A stretch of 64,000 bases of DNA, from assembly GCA_025201765.1 (NCBI GenBank), contig MU623360.1, positions 248,001 to 312,000 on the forward strand, written 5' to 3'. This document shows, piece by piece, positions 35,104-44,930 of this stretch. Numbering within the stretch: the first letter of the stretch is position 1; each line of letters starts with the position of its first letter. Both the position numbers and the translations under genes were made by a program. The notes beneath the pieces were generated by a model that was not told the DNA's origin, searched no databases, and was given only the letters and a program-made list of their open reading frames with translations. This DNA is from Daldinia sp. FL1419. Taxonomy: Eukaryota; Ascomycota; Sordariomycetes; Xylariales; Hypoxylaceae.

Positions 35104-37094
35104 ATGCATTTCAGAACTCTTAAGGAGTTGGATACTACCGAAGGCACTGTGCTGCTATTTAGAGGTATATTGCCATCATATTTCCCCTAACGAGCAGGTA
35201 TCTAACTCCGAACCGTAATAATAGAGAACGAGGATGGCGAACAGCACCACGGCAATAAAGACCTGATCCTTTTTCCACAACCATCTACGGATCCTAATGA
35301 TCCACTCAGATGGCCGAGATGGCGCAAGAATATGGCCTACGCATGTGTTTGCGCCTTTGCGTGCACAAACAACATCAGTGGAACCGTTTACTCTGACGTC
35401 TTCGTTCTCATCTCTGAACACTTCAACGTATCCATCGACGAAGCCTCAGGTTTGATTTCCTGGGTTATTCTTACCCTTGGTGTGTCGGTAAGTTGCTATC
35501 CCGCTACTTCAAAGGAGTAGCTCTACTTACACGCTGGTCTTAGAATTTTGTTTGGGTTCCCTCGGCCCTATACTTTGGAAAAAGACCCGTGTTCGTCTTA
35601 GCCTGCGCCATCACGTTTGCAGCAGCTATATGGGCAGCATCGACGGATAGCTTTGGCAGCTTACAAGCGGCGTGTGTAGTTGGTGCTTTCGGTGGGGGAG
35701 CCTCTGAAGCGCTTGGCGCGGCTATTATCAATGTGAGGCGTCCCCCTAACTGGCTAGAAGCGGAACCCTTGCTAAATTGCCTTGTAGGATATCTACTTCT
35801 TACACGAAAGAGGTAGTAAAATGGCATGGAATTTAATCATGCTTGCCTTTGGAAGCAGCTTGGGACCATTAATAGGGGGCTACCTTATCCAGAGTGCGTC
35901 CCAGTATCCCCCGTGCAAGTCGGCTAGATACTAACGACAGATGGTACAGGCAAAGGTCTGAAATGGGGCAAATGGCTCAGCGCCATCTTCCTAGGCGTCA
36001 ATCTCCTGATGATCATCTTTTTCGTGCCAGAAACGAGATTCAACCGAACGCTGAACCCACCAGATCCTCTCGGTCAAGCTGCACAGGTATCGGGGGCAGC
36101 AATAGATGCTGAAGCCAGCAGTGGTACGGACAAGTCTGGTCTCGCGCATCTTGAGAAGTCGGCTAGTAATACACCATCATCGCCATTCCCAACGGATCCA
36201 AACATACCGCGCAAGCCTTACTTAGCGCTACTCAATCCTTGGTCTGGAACCGCACCTAATGAATCCTTCTTCGACTTGATGTTCCGACCGGTCCCCTTAA
36301 TTGTCTACCCGGCTTGTCTCATGGCTACGTTTATCTGTAAGTTAAAAGGGACTGTGAAGTCTTATTGGGACGCTGCTGACCTTCAGAAAAGACTCTATTT
36401 GTCTCGCTCCAACTGTTATGGTTAACGTTCTGAGTGGGACTATTCTAATACCACCACCGTACAATTTCACTGTGGGAAACGTAGGACTGATCAACGTTCC
36501 GGGCATGATTGGTCAAGCGACTGGTTTCTTAATCGGCGGTGTTCTTATTGACAGGTATTCTGCCTACCGTGCCCGCCGCAATGAAGGCATCTTTCTCCCT
36601 GAAGAACGACTGGCTCTCCTATTTATCCCTAGCGCTTTAGTTTTTGCGGGAACCGTCCTCTTTGGCTTCGCTGCGGAGAAGCAAATGCACTGGGCAGTCA
36701 TCTTTGTTTCATATGGCCTAATGAGCGTCGGGCTCACAGGTGTTGCCAGTATCGCCATGGTATACGTCTGTGATAGCTACTTCCCCGTAGCTGCAGAGTG
36801 CTTAGAATTGATCAATGGGTTTAAAAATATTGTCGCATTCGGATTCATCAAAGGCACTGTGCCGTGGGTCGAGTCTCAAGGTTATGAGAAAGTGAGTTGA
36901 TTACCCTGCAGCCCCTATTTCCCACGTCTCATACTAACAAGTCGCTTTTATAATAGGCTTTTGGGACCATTGCGGGTATTTTTGCGGCTTTTGTTCTCTT
37001 AGCAATTGCATTAGTCTTCTGGGGACCCAAGATCCGCCATCACACTTCCACATACTGGAGGTTGATTAGTTGGGAGAAGGCTCACATTCATTAA
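35104..37094 (+). CDS. MFS transporter (DHA1/Tpo-like)
   Basis: A major facilitator of about 550 residues from exons 35104-35164, 35225-35487, 35544-35732, 35788-35893, 35941-36336, 36392-36891 and 36957-37094. The N-terminus (MHFRTLKELDTTEGTVLLF) joins across an intron with branch CTAAC to LILFPQPSTDPNDPLRWPRW, the usual pre-membrane signature of this fungal group. Then come KNMAYACVCAFACTNNISG, FGGGASEALGAAIIN, DIYFLHERGSKMAWNLIMLA, GSSLGPLIGGYLIQ, and PTVMVNVLSGTILIPPPYNF. The late loops include DSYFPVAAECLELINGFKNI. The exon 6 acceptor at 36390-36391 is chosen because only it keeps phase and gives FIYSICLAPTVMVN. It is the likely import or export step of the surrounding pathway; the substrate is not shown by sequence. 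Confidence 0.9.
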
Positions 37095-37782
37095 GCTTGT
37101 TGAACGTGGTAGCATACGTTATCACATGAAACGACTAACTACCTTGGATTCGTATTTCTCCTTGGATCGGACTGTAGCATAGTTGATTATTAGCAGGCGA
37201 GTTTAATTTAGTTTACGGATTATAGGTTATCAGCACGGATCAGGATAGATTCAAAAGTTAGGATGGGTAGAGGAGCCTAACGGTAATGGGAGTCGGTCGT
37301 TACTCGGGACTACGACTAAGTAATATACAAGTTAGAAAAGTGAGGTTGAGTCAAGTGCGCCCTACATGGTATCATCACATCCTTCTGTCGACTTGTGCAT
37401 CTATGTAATCTATTCACATACCTGCTTACAGCCTAGGCGGGTATTTCCTGGTGGGGATAGACCAAGGAATGCGCTATGTGAATCAGCATGCCAAGTCTCT
37501 ATCATAGCAGAAAGTGGTCACGATGACGAATGGCCCAAACAACAATATTTATCGTCTCGGATATTATGTTATCTCACAAGTCAAACAGACAGGGTATTCT
37601 GAGGGGTACGGTACGGGTATTTTGTCGGAAGCGGGGAGCCGAGCTTGGCCTACCTGCCTATTATTAGTATCATACATCCCCCTCATGGTTATCTCGTATA
37701 TCTGTCTTGGCCTTTTATAAGCATAACTGCAAGGCTGGATAGATCGTGACTATAGTTAAGCTCACGCCAAGAAATAACCACA
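37095..37782. other. Intergenic region
   Basis: About 690 bases between the MFS transporter and the FAH-family gene: 3' UTR then promoter. Small frames at 37366-37602 and 37514-37720 show no recognisable features. Confidence 0.5.
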
Positions 37783-38901
37783 ATGTCCTCGCCGGCGTTT
37801 ACTAACTTGATTCGGTTCCTGGACGAGTCGTCCACTGAACGTTATGGAGATATTCCGAACGGCTCGTTGGATAATATCGTCGGCTTGAAAGTATCAATAC
37901 TCGAAGGCGACATCTTTAGTCTACGACGGACAGAGAATACTGCTGTAGTACACAAGGTAAACAGCATACTAAAACCTCCACTTATGTCACTCTATGCTGT
38001 ATAGGCGCCAGCTAATAATATTTACAATTTAAAGCTGCTATCCCCGGTTCCTTCCACGCCACTATTCATCTGCATAGGTTTAAACTACGCGGATCACGCA
38101 AAAGAATCCAATGTCTGTGGTGTTTATCACGTCTCCCGGGGTTCTGTCTAATATATTCTCAATATAGTTGGCAATCCCACCCAATCCGGTAATCTTTACA
38201 AAGCCATCGGGTACGTGGTACTTAACAGCTATAGCTATCCTCAATAGAATTTGTGTTGCTAATGCTATAATTCTCCGTGATAGATGCTTTAACAGGACCA
38301 TACTCAGATGTTCCAGTTCCCCCGGAGGCGGAGCTCATGGATTATGAGGTCCGTGTTTACCTGTATCCATCAGAATATATTCTATGTCGTATTAACTAAA
38401 AGGAAATGACTTTAGGGAGAATTGTGTGTCATCATATCAAAGACTGGCAAAAATATTCCCGAAGAAAAGGCTCTCGATTACGTCCTAGGAGTTACAGCGG
38501 GGAATGATCTTTCTTCGCGCAAGTGGCAGCGGCCCCCTTACTCAGGAGGGCAATTCACTTATGCCAAGTCATTCGACCATTTTGCTCCAATTGGCCCTAC
38601 AATTCTTCATGGCTCCTTGGTAGCCTCGAGGTCCCCGTTTACGATCAAAACGACAGTCAATGGCGAAGTTCGGCAAAATGGCAACACGAGTGATATGCTC
38701 TTCAGTATTGAGAAGGTTATTGCGCATGCGAGCAGAGGAACGACGCTGAGGCAGGGTACGATTATTATGACTGGAACACCGGCTGGGATAGCTGCTAAGT
38801 GGCCAGGAGAGCCTTGGCTAAAGGACGGCGACGTTGTTGAGGTCGATATTAGCGGGGTAGGCTCTTTGAAGAATAAGCTCGTGTTTGGGAAAGAATCGTG
38901 A
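37783..38901 (+). CDS. Fumarylacetoacetate hydrolase-family enzyme
   Basis: A metal-dependent C-C hydrolase, hydratase or decarboxylase of the FAH fold, about 281 residues. Exons: 37783-37956, 38035-38112, 38168-38210, 38284-38348 and 38416-38901. Family motifs: PSTPLFICIGLNYADHAKES, VIFTKPSDALTGPYSD, ELMDYEGELCVIISKTGKNI with the metal-binding acidic pair, DYVLGVTAGNDLSSRKWQ, GGQFTYAKSFDHFAPIGPTI and IIMTGTPAGIA. These fit acylpyruvate hydrolase/FAHD1-like and MhpD-like members, which act on the products of meta-cleavage or similar ring opening. Three donors are weak (GTAAAC, GTCTGT, GTCCGT), but the phases and the conserved motifs across each join agree. It is in tandem with the dienelactone-hydrolase-like gene 171 bases downstream. 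Confidence 0.87.
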
Positions 38902-39072
38902 TGAGGTGGTATGCATGATGGGGGCTGCTAACGCTGTGCCGTGGGGTTCCGGTAGTCCCAATATTGCTGTCCTACTTAAGTCCAATTATAAACTCACATC
39001 GCTCCTTGACATCAGTGCCAAAAAAGCTCCTAAGTGTCGCACAACCTCGATCTCATACTTCGGTAAAACAGG

Positions 39073-40227
39073 ATGTCTACGTGTTATTGTTTCAAGGGAA
39101 CAGCTGGTGGTCGTAAGATTCCCTATGTGAAATTTGGTAGAGCGATAAATACTTACTCGACATCTATTGCAGCCGCCTACGAACCGAAAGGTTCCTTCTC
39201 GACCCTTGCTGGGCTGTCGATATACAGGTCAACGCCTCAGACCAAGGATCCCAACTCCCGTCACGATACTATCTTATACTTACCAGATGGATTTGGTCTA
39301 GCTAAGCATAATCAGAGACTCGCCGATAAATATGCCCAATGTGGTGAGCGCCAACGGCTAACACGCTTCGTTATTATATCTGAGTAGAATTGACGTGCGG
39401 CAGGTTACGAAACAGTAGTCGTGGACTACTTTGAAGGCGATGCGCTGCCCGACACCTTCATGTTATATACTCCCGGGACGGACCTTGATACGTATGATAA
39501 TCTTACTCCAGAGGTAGGTAGCTAAAGAAAATTATTCATAGTAAGCCGTCGACTTTTGCTAATGCAATTATCGTCCTATCTGAACAGCAAAAGGAGATTA
39601 TTCGCAATATTGATGTGCCAAGTTGGCTAGGGCGACACCCTCCAGAACATATCTCCTCGCTCGTGGCTAAATTCTTTCCTGAGTTTTGCAGAACTGTCGA
39701 GGAAGGTAACCGGGGGTCTAAGGCGAGGGTCCATATACTAGGACATTGCTTTGGCGGTAAACATGCGTTCAAATTGGCGCAGCTTGACAACGAGAGCGTT
39801 GGGTCTGTACTTGTTTTCCACCCGGTGAGTGGCTAGTAGATATTCCTCCATGCCTTATAATGCCCTCTACCTTACTATATTACAGTCGTAACTGCTTGAT
39901 GTATTTACGAAGCCCCTGTCTGCCTTCTGACCTCTATCCTGTTAAGAGTTAGTCTAACCGATTCTATAGTCGTTCCTCGAGCCCTCAGATATGAAGGGTC
40001 TCAAGAAGCCGGTCCTAGTAGGCTGCGCAGAGACAGATGTGTTCGCGCCAGACCTGACACAGACGATGTTGAATCGTCTCCCGGGATGTGGGGTGCCATG
40101 GAAGTTCTTTGTTTACGGAGGAACGCAGCACGGATTCGCGACCAGACCAGACTTGGGGAACGAACTGACGGCCAAGATGTTTCAACAAGCATTTGATGAT
40201 GGATTGCAATGGCTCAGGATGAATTAG
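39073..40227 (+). CDS. Dienelactone hydrolase-like alpha/beta hydrolase
   Basis: An alpha/beta hydrolase of the DLH family. Exons as read: 39073-39343, 39404-39513, 39588-39824 and 39970-40227, up to 291 residues. Motifs: LAGLSIYRSTPQTKD, TILYLPDGFGLAKHNQRLAD and YETVVVDYFEGDALPD. The nucleophile elbow is GHCFGG, with Cys in the place used by classical dienelactone hydrolases; the acid is in GCAETDVFAPD and the histidine in GGTQHGFATR. The N-terminal 30-40 residues are doubtful. Bases around 39108-39166 may be an extra intron (acceptor TTGCAG at 39166), which would give a shorter and more family-like N-terminus. The long last intron (145 nt) could also hide detail. In bacteria DLH opens the lactone formed after ring cleavage, which fits its neighbours here. 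Confidence 0.82.
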
Positions 40228-41037
40228 ACATATCATTCTATAATGAGTCTGTCTACATAAAATAGATGGCCTGTATAGGTAGTAAGCACGTATATGTGGT
40301 TGGAATAGAATTTATTCTGTCAATTACTTAAATCATAGGTATTAAGAAATCCATCACAGACTACGAGGTACGTACGGATGACGCAGTATCGTAAATCAAG
40401 TAAATACCAGGTAGCAACATGATATTGCAAGGATGAAAAATATAATATCACCAGTAAAGGAATTCATGTAATCTTCTAACCTAGGTAGTTGAAAATATAT
40501 ACGATATTTACTCGCAGTTTCAGGGGGGATCCAGTTTAACGAGCGGACCTGTACGCTTACGCATCTTTCTCCTGGTTCAACCAGAAGGGCTACTACCTCC
40601 AGCGTATTCCCGTTCCAGACCCCATGCACATCACTACGTATTCACTACGTACCTAGGTAGTCATCAGTGTAGGTAGTGAGATTGCTCTGATGCTCTGCGT
40701 AAATTATGGAGCCTCGGCGGAGCGGTATAACCGGGTCTTGTGCCCCCGTTTCGGCTTCATTCGCCTTTCCGATGGGGTTCCGTATTACCGGACACTCGGG
40801 TGAGCTTCTGAGCGCCGGCGTGGATCCATTGGTAATCATGAAGCCTCGTCGGGATGGTGTCGGGCTCCTCGCGCTTTGCAAGTGCCGTTTCAAAGGCCAG
40901 AGGGTTGCAAGCCGGTGGTGAAAAGAATCCGCACAAATGGAGGACATGTCTCGTTCAGATTTGCATGCCATAGACCACAGCATCTTCACCATCTACAGCT
41001 ACTCTGCAACCTTGATCAAAATCCGAAACACGACACC
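40228..41037. other. Intergenic region
   Basis: About 810 bases between the DLH-like gene and the short-chain dehydrogenase. It contains a TACCTAGGTAG motif near 40649-40660. The frame open upstream of 41038 is an in-frame leader of the dehydrogenase without conservation. No separate gene seen. Confidence 0.5.
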
Positions 41038-41853
41038 ATGGCTTCTCAAGCACCACTGCGAACTTTAGCCGACCGCGTCGCAATCGTCACAGGCTCAAGC
41101 AGAGGCATAGGCCGGGGTATCGCCCTAGAACTCGCTCGTCGCGGTGCCAAAGTGACGATAAACTACGCCAAGTCCTCATCGGCTGCTGAGGAAGTCGTTA
41201 AAGAGATCCAAGCATTGGGTTCCGAGGCCATCGCTGTCCAGGCAGACGTTACCAGCTTAGCCGAGATAGACAATATCTTCGCTCGAACAGTTGAGAAGTG
41301 GGGCCGCGTAGACATCGTCGTCAGCAATAGCGGCGTAGAATCATTCGAAGCTGCAGTAGACATTACCCCGGAGCGCTTCGACCATGTATTCCACATCAAC
41401 ACTCGCTCGCAATTATTTGTTGCTGTCGCAGGGTACCGTTATATGAAGAAAACGGCGTCACCGTACGCGCGTCGCATCATTCTCACGTCGAGCATAGCCG
41501 CCCGAATCATGGGCGTCAAGGAACACGCCTTATATGCCGGCTCGAAATCTGCTGTTGAAGGCATCGTTCGCTCGTTGGCCACCGATTTCGGGGCGGATGG
41601 TATCACGGTGAACGCCATTGCGCCGGGTGGCGTCAAGTCAGATATGTTTGCCGAGATGGCCACACACTACATCCCAGGAGCTGATAAATCTTGGTCTGCC
41701 GAGAGGGTCGAGCAAGCTTTGGCGGGTGCTTGTCCGATGGGTAGATGCGCAGTGCCTAGTGATATTGGAAAGGTGGTCTCGTGGCTAGCTGGCGACGACT
41801 CTGAATGGGTTACAGGCCAAGTAATCTTAGCCTCTGGCGGATCGTCCGCCTGA
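41038..41853 (+). CDS. Short-chain dehydrogenase/reductase
   Basis: An intronless classical SDR of 271 residues, NAD(P)-dependent. The cofactor-binding motif is VTGSSRGIGRGIALELARRG, followed by ADVTS and the NNAG-equivalent VSNSGVES. The catalytic residues are Ser151/152 in ILTSSIAARI, Tyr166 and Lys170 in YAGSK. The C-terminal VTGQVILASGGSSA is typical of the class. The family contains the 1,3,8-trihydroxynaphthalene reductases and many 3-oxoacyl-ACP-like reductases, so it most likely reduces or oxidises a ketone/alcohol on a ring or acid. The ATG at 41038 (ACACCATGGCT context) is preferred over the 54-residue upstream extension, which shows no conserved features. It is in line with the FAH- and DLH-like genes. 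Confidence 0.92.
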   Translation: MASQAPLRTLADRVAIVTGSSRGIGRGIALELARRGAKVTINYAKSSSAAEEVVKEIQALGSEAIAVQADVTSLAEIDNIFARTVEKWGRVDIVVSNSGVESFEAAVDITPERFDHVFHINTRSQLFVAVAGYRYMKKTASPYARRIILTSSIAARIMGVKEHALYAGSKSAVEGIVRSLATDFGADGITVNAIAPGGVKSDMFAEMATHYIPGADKSWSAERVEQALAGACPMGRCAVPSDIGKVVSWLAGDDSEWVTGQVILASGGSSA

Positions 41854-42145
41854 GTGACGAACCAGAATATAAACCCCTTATTCTAACTCATGGGAGGAAC
41901 GTCAGCCAGGTAGATACCTTGGTAGCTATGCCTGTATTCATTTAAAAATCAATATATCCTAGAGTATTAGCAGTCATCTAATAGACAGCGGTTTAAGCTA
42001 CGGGCTTATTTTCATGTTTATTGCGCAAGACTAATTTAAATACAAGAATAAAATATATTAGGTACGCGTAGCATCAATATCTTATCTTTCTATTACCGTT
42101 AATGCAAGGGATCGCGATTCCATGATTTCTTTGAGATGTAATTGC

Positions 42146-42164
42146 GGGGGGGGGGGGGGGGGGG
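42146..42164. repeat. Poly-G run
   Basis: Nineteen consecutive G immediately before the first copy of the duplicated block. A matching 19-C run precedes the second copy. Confidence 0.8.
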
Positions 42165-42252
42165 TCAGTGTAGCTGGTAGGTAATTTATCATTTATATAC
42201 CAGCTGGGAAAAGCGCTCTTATATCAAGCGGGGGTGTGAATCAGTTGCCACA
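42165..42252. repeat. Duplicated 88-base block, copy 1
   Basis: It begins TCAGTGTAGCTGG and ends GTGAATCAGTTGCCAC. It aligns along its whole length with 42348-42434, sharing for example CAGTTGC, CGCTCTTAT and TCAAGCGGGGG, with scattered substitutions in the first half. Confidence 0.75.
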
Positions 42253-42255
42253 AAA

Positions 42256-42265
42256 NNNNNNNNNN
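42256..42265. other. Assembly gap (10 N)
   Basis: Ten undetermined bases followed by a stretch made almost only of C. Its true length is unknown. Confidence 0.95.
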
Positions 42266-42347
42266 CGCCCCCCCTCCCCCCCCCCGCCGCCGTCGCCCCC
42301 CCTCGTGCGCCCCCGCCCGCGGGCCCGGCCCCCCCCCCCCCCCCCCC

Positions 42348-42434
42348 TCAGTGAAGCTGGAAGGAATAGTAGCATTGATCTCCGAGCTGGGAAATGCGCT
42401 CTTATCTCAAGCGGGGGAGTGAATCAGTTGCGAC
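42348..42434. repeat. Duplicated block, copy 2
   Basis: It begins TCAGTGAAGCTGG directly after 19 C, and ends GTGAATCAGTTGCGAC. It is the direct repeat of 42165-42252. The two copies lie on either side of the N gap. Confidence 0.75.
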
Positions 42435-42559
42435 ATCAGTATATTCTGATACAACTTTAATTAGTCTTCCAATAGTCTATCATTCTTTCTTGGATTTATG
42501 AATAAGAGCTCGGGAAATTTCACCTATATGCTATACATGAGATCGCTCGAACCAACTTG

Positions 42560-44260
42560 ATGCATTTCTCAGCTGCCGCGCAATTCGGTCTCCTGGCTCA
42601 GACTCCATTGTCTAATCCTAACCTTGAATCTTCAGTGCCTACAGTTAACCTAAGCGGTTATGGCTTGTTCTCTGGAGTGAAGATTAGTGAAGCACTATCT
42701 GGGAGTCCTCTTCCGGCCACTGTGGACGCATGGCTTGGCATTGACTATGCGCTTCAGCCGGTTGGCCAACGGCGCTTCCGACCAGTTGAGCATCGCCCGT
42801 CAGCGTTTGATGGAATCAGGTCGGCAGAGAGTTACGGCAATGCCTGCATACAGGACACTATATATACCGCCGGCCAAGTTCAAGATGAGGCATGTCTCAA
42901 TTTCAATGTCTACCGAACCCCAGGTGTGCCGATAACGGAGAAACTCCCTACTTTGGTTTGGATTCATGGGGGAAGTTTTGTTCTCGGTTCAGGCAAGAGC
43001 ATGGACGGCGCGTCCTTCGTCGCCTCTTCTAAATTGCCTATTGCTGTCGTTACTTTCAACTACAGACTCAACTCATTGGGATTCCTTCCTAGCAAACTTT
43101 TCGAAGAGGAGGGTCTCCTTAATCTTGGACTACGAGACCAACATTTCATGCTTAAGTTTCTCCAGTATCACTTGGAGTCTTTCGGAGCAGATCCGAAACA
43201 AATCACTCTCGGTGGTCGGTCAGCCGGCGCGCATTCGACTGGCATCCATTACTTCCATAATTATGGGGAGGACGAAGGCAAACCCCTATTAGCTCGTGCC
43301 ATCTTCCAGTCCGGCTCAGTTACCGCACGTGCATTTCCGGACACAGACTTTCCTCAATACAAGAAGGATTTTGAACAATATATGCAATATCTCGGCTGCC
43401 CAACCGGAGGCGAGACTAAAGGGGGTAATACGCTGGCGTTAGAATGCCTCCGGAAGGCACCAGTGCGTGACATCCAGTACATAAGTGCTAGGATGTATGC
43501 CGAAGCGGAGCAAACCTTGAGCTGGCCTTTCCAGCCGACCTTAGGGGGGCCTTTGCTAGAAAGGCCAGGGTCAAGGTCTGGCGCTGAGGGAACCTTCCAC
43601 CATCTTCCAGTGATCACCTCCTACGTCACTGACGAGGGTAAATATTACACCCCGGCGATACACCATACTAACGACGACTTCCTATCTTTCATGTACAACA
43701 TGAGTCCCTATTTAAATTACACCGATATTGCCTTGTTGAATGAGCTCTACCCGGATCCGATAGGTCATCCCGATTCCCCTTGGGCAAATTCGCCAAATAG
43801 CACACAGTATAACCGGCTCTCGGCTGCTTGGTCGGATATGGCCTATATCTGCCCTAGTCGAGAAACGGCCTTCCGAACATCGACTGCCGGCGTCCATACG
43901 TGGAGGCTCCACTTCAATACGCCAAACCACCCGTTGGAGTACCAAGCATGGCGCGGAATCCCGCATACATCCGACTCAGCATATGCATATGATGCGGTAA
44001 CAGTACCCTTTCCGCAAACCGCTCATATATATCACGCCTATCTATCTAGCTTCGTGGCCACGGGAAACCCTAATAGCGCCCGGCTAGAGGGAACCCCTGA
44101 ATGGCCGCAATACAAGGCTTCGGGTGATTGCGGGACGGGTAGACCAAAGCAACTTCTCATAAACCCTGGCACTTACACCGTCGTTGAAGAAGACTCTGCT
44201 AGGATTGCTCAATGTGAATTTTGGAATGACCTTGATCGAGCGAGAAGGTTGAATAAATAG
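42560..44260 (+). CDS. Type-B carboxylesterase/lipase
   Basis: An intronless 566-residue esterase of the carboxylesterase type-B family. The oxyanion-hole motif is WIHGGSFVLGSG (His136-Gly-Gly), the nucleophile elbow is GGRSAGAHS (Ser221), the acid candidate is Glu359 in TDEGKYY, and the catalytic His candidate is His469 in IPHTSDSAYAYD. The elbow carries Gly-Arg before the serine where most family members have Gly-Glu. The first disulphide-type segment NACIQD and EACLNFNVYRTP are conserved. The ATG at 42560 follows an in-frame TTG; no strong signal peptide follows, so the enzyme may be intracellular or a 5' exon may be missing, especially because the assembly gap lies about 300 bases upstream. 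It could release a phenolic from an ester conjugate for the neighbouring enzymes (inference). Confidence 0.88.
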   Translation: MHFSAAAQFGLLAQTPLSNPNLESSVPTVNLSGYGLFSGVKISEALSGSPLPATVDAWLGIDYALQPVGQRRFRPVEHRPSAFDGIRSAESYGNACIQDTIYTAGQVQDEACLNFNVYRTPGVPITEKLPTLVWIHGGSFVLGSGKSMDGASFVASSKLPIAVVTFNYRLNSLGFLPSKLFEEEGLLNLGLRDQHFMLKFLQYHLESFGADPKQITLGGRSAGAHSTGIHYFHNYGEDEGKPLLARAIFQSGSVTARAFPDTDFPQYKKDFEQYMQYLGCPTGGETKGGNTLALECLRKAPVRDIQYISARMYAEAEQTLSWPFQPTLGGPLLERPGSRSGAEGTFHHLPVITSYVTDEGKYYTPAIHHTNDDFLSFMYNMSPYLNYTDIALLNELYPDPIGHPDSPWANSPNSTQYNRLSAAWSDMAYICPSRETAFRTSTAGVHTWRLHFNTPNHPLEYQAWRGIPHTSDSAYAYDAVTVPFPQTAHIYHAYLSSFVATGNPNSARLEGTPEWPQYKASGDCGTGRPKQLLINPGTYTVVEEDSARIAQCEFWNDLDRARRLNK

Positions 44261-44894
44261 AGCGTGGTACGAATTTAAAGCCCAGCGTCAATCCCTTGTA
44301 TTTTCAAAGTTGTACCACTCGTATATAAGCTGATTCTATCAATTTCAATGATATTTCTCTCCAAGAATCAGATATACGTACGGCCTTAAGCTTCAGCCAC
44401 TGTGATTATCGTCGGGCCCCATTTAAGGCATACCATGGAACTTATATTTTAACCCAAAATGATAGAAAGACTAATCATCCCTAGTAGCGGTGTGGCCTTT
44501 CGTTCCGGTCTCCTTGACTTGCGACGAGCAAGAAAACCTCGAGCGAATATCAAGCCAAGGGGCTCGAAAGTGGAACTAACAAGCTCACTAGCCGCGATAT
44601 ACCCCAGGACATACGCTCGAGAAGCATCCTCTATCGCTTTGATGAATCTTTCAACTTGATGATCGATCTAATGAGCGTATCGCCCACTGAAGCGGCCTTA
44701 AAGGTCCTCGGATACAAGCAGGCAATCGTAGTCGATCGATGTAACTAAGAAGAGAGGCTTATGCCTTAGTCACAGTGCTGAGTTTTAGCCATTGGAATGT
44801 CTCATAGTCCCTGATACATGAGGGACTCATAGATTCCTGACAGGCTATTGATAGCGGCGTCAGTAGTCGCGAATGGCAGCTGGAAGACTAACCA

Positions 44895-44930
44895 TAGGTA
44901 GGTACAATACCTAGGTACCTAGGTAGGTAT
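44895..44930. repeat. Self-complementary CCTAGGTA repeat cluster
   Basis: AGGTAGGTACAATACCTAGG runs into TACCTAGGTAGGTA. It is one of the densest copies of the dispersed palindromic motif. Confidence 0.75.

Larger units (their letters stand above)
41854..42559. other. Intergenic region with assembly gap and duplicated block
   Basis: It contains AT-rich DNA, then a run of 19 G, a block of about 88 bases, ten N, a C-rich stretch ending in 19 C, a second copy of the block, and the leader of the carboxylesterase gene. The gap and homopolymers make this the least reliable sequence in the window. Confidence 0.7.

Noticed and set aside
42236..42460. Proline- and arginine-rich frame running across the N gap
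   Set aside because: It is translated from a homopolymeric C-rich stretch and undetermined bases, so it has no biological support.
22477..44260. Classical secondary-metabolite biosynthetic cluster
   Set aside because: No polyketide synthase, non-ribosomal peptide synthetase, terpene cyclase or prenyltransferase is present; the enzymes are hydrolytic and oxidative and fit catabolism better.
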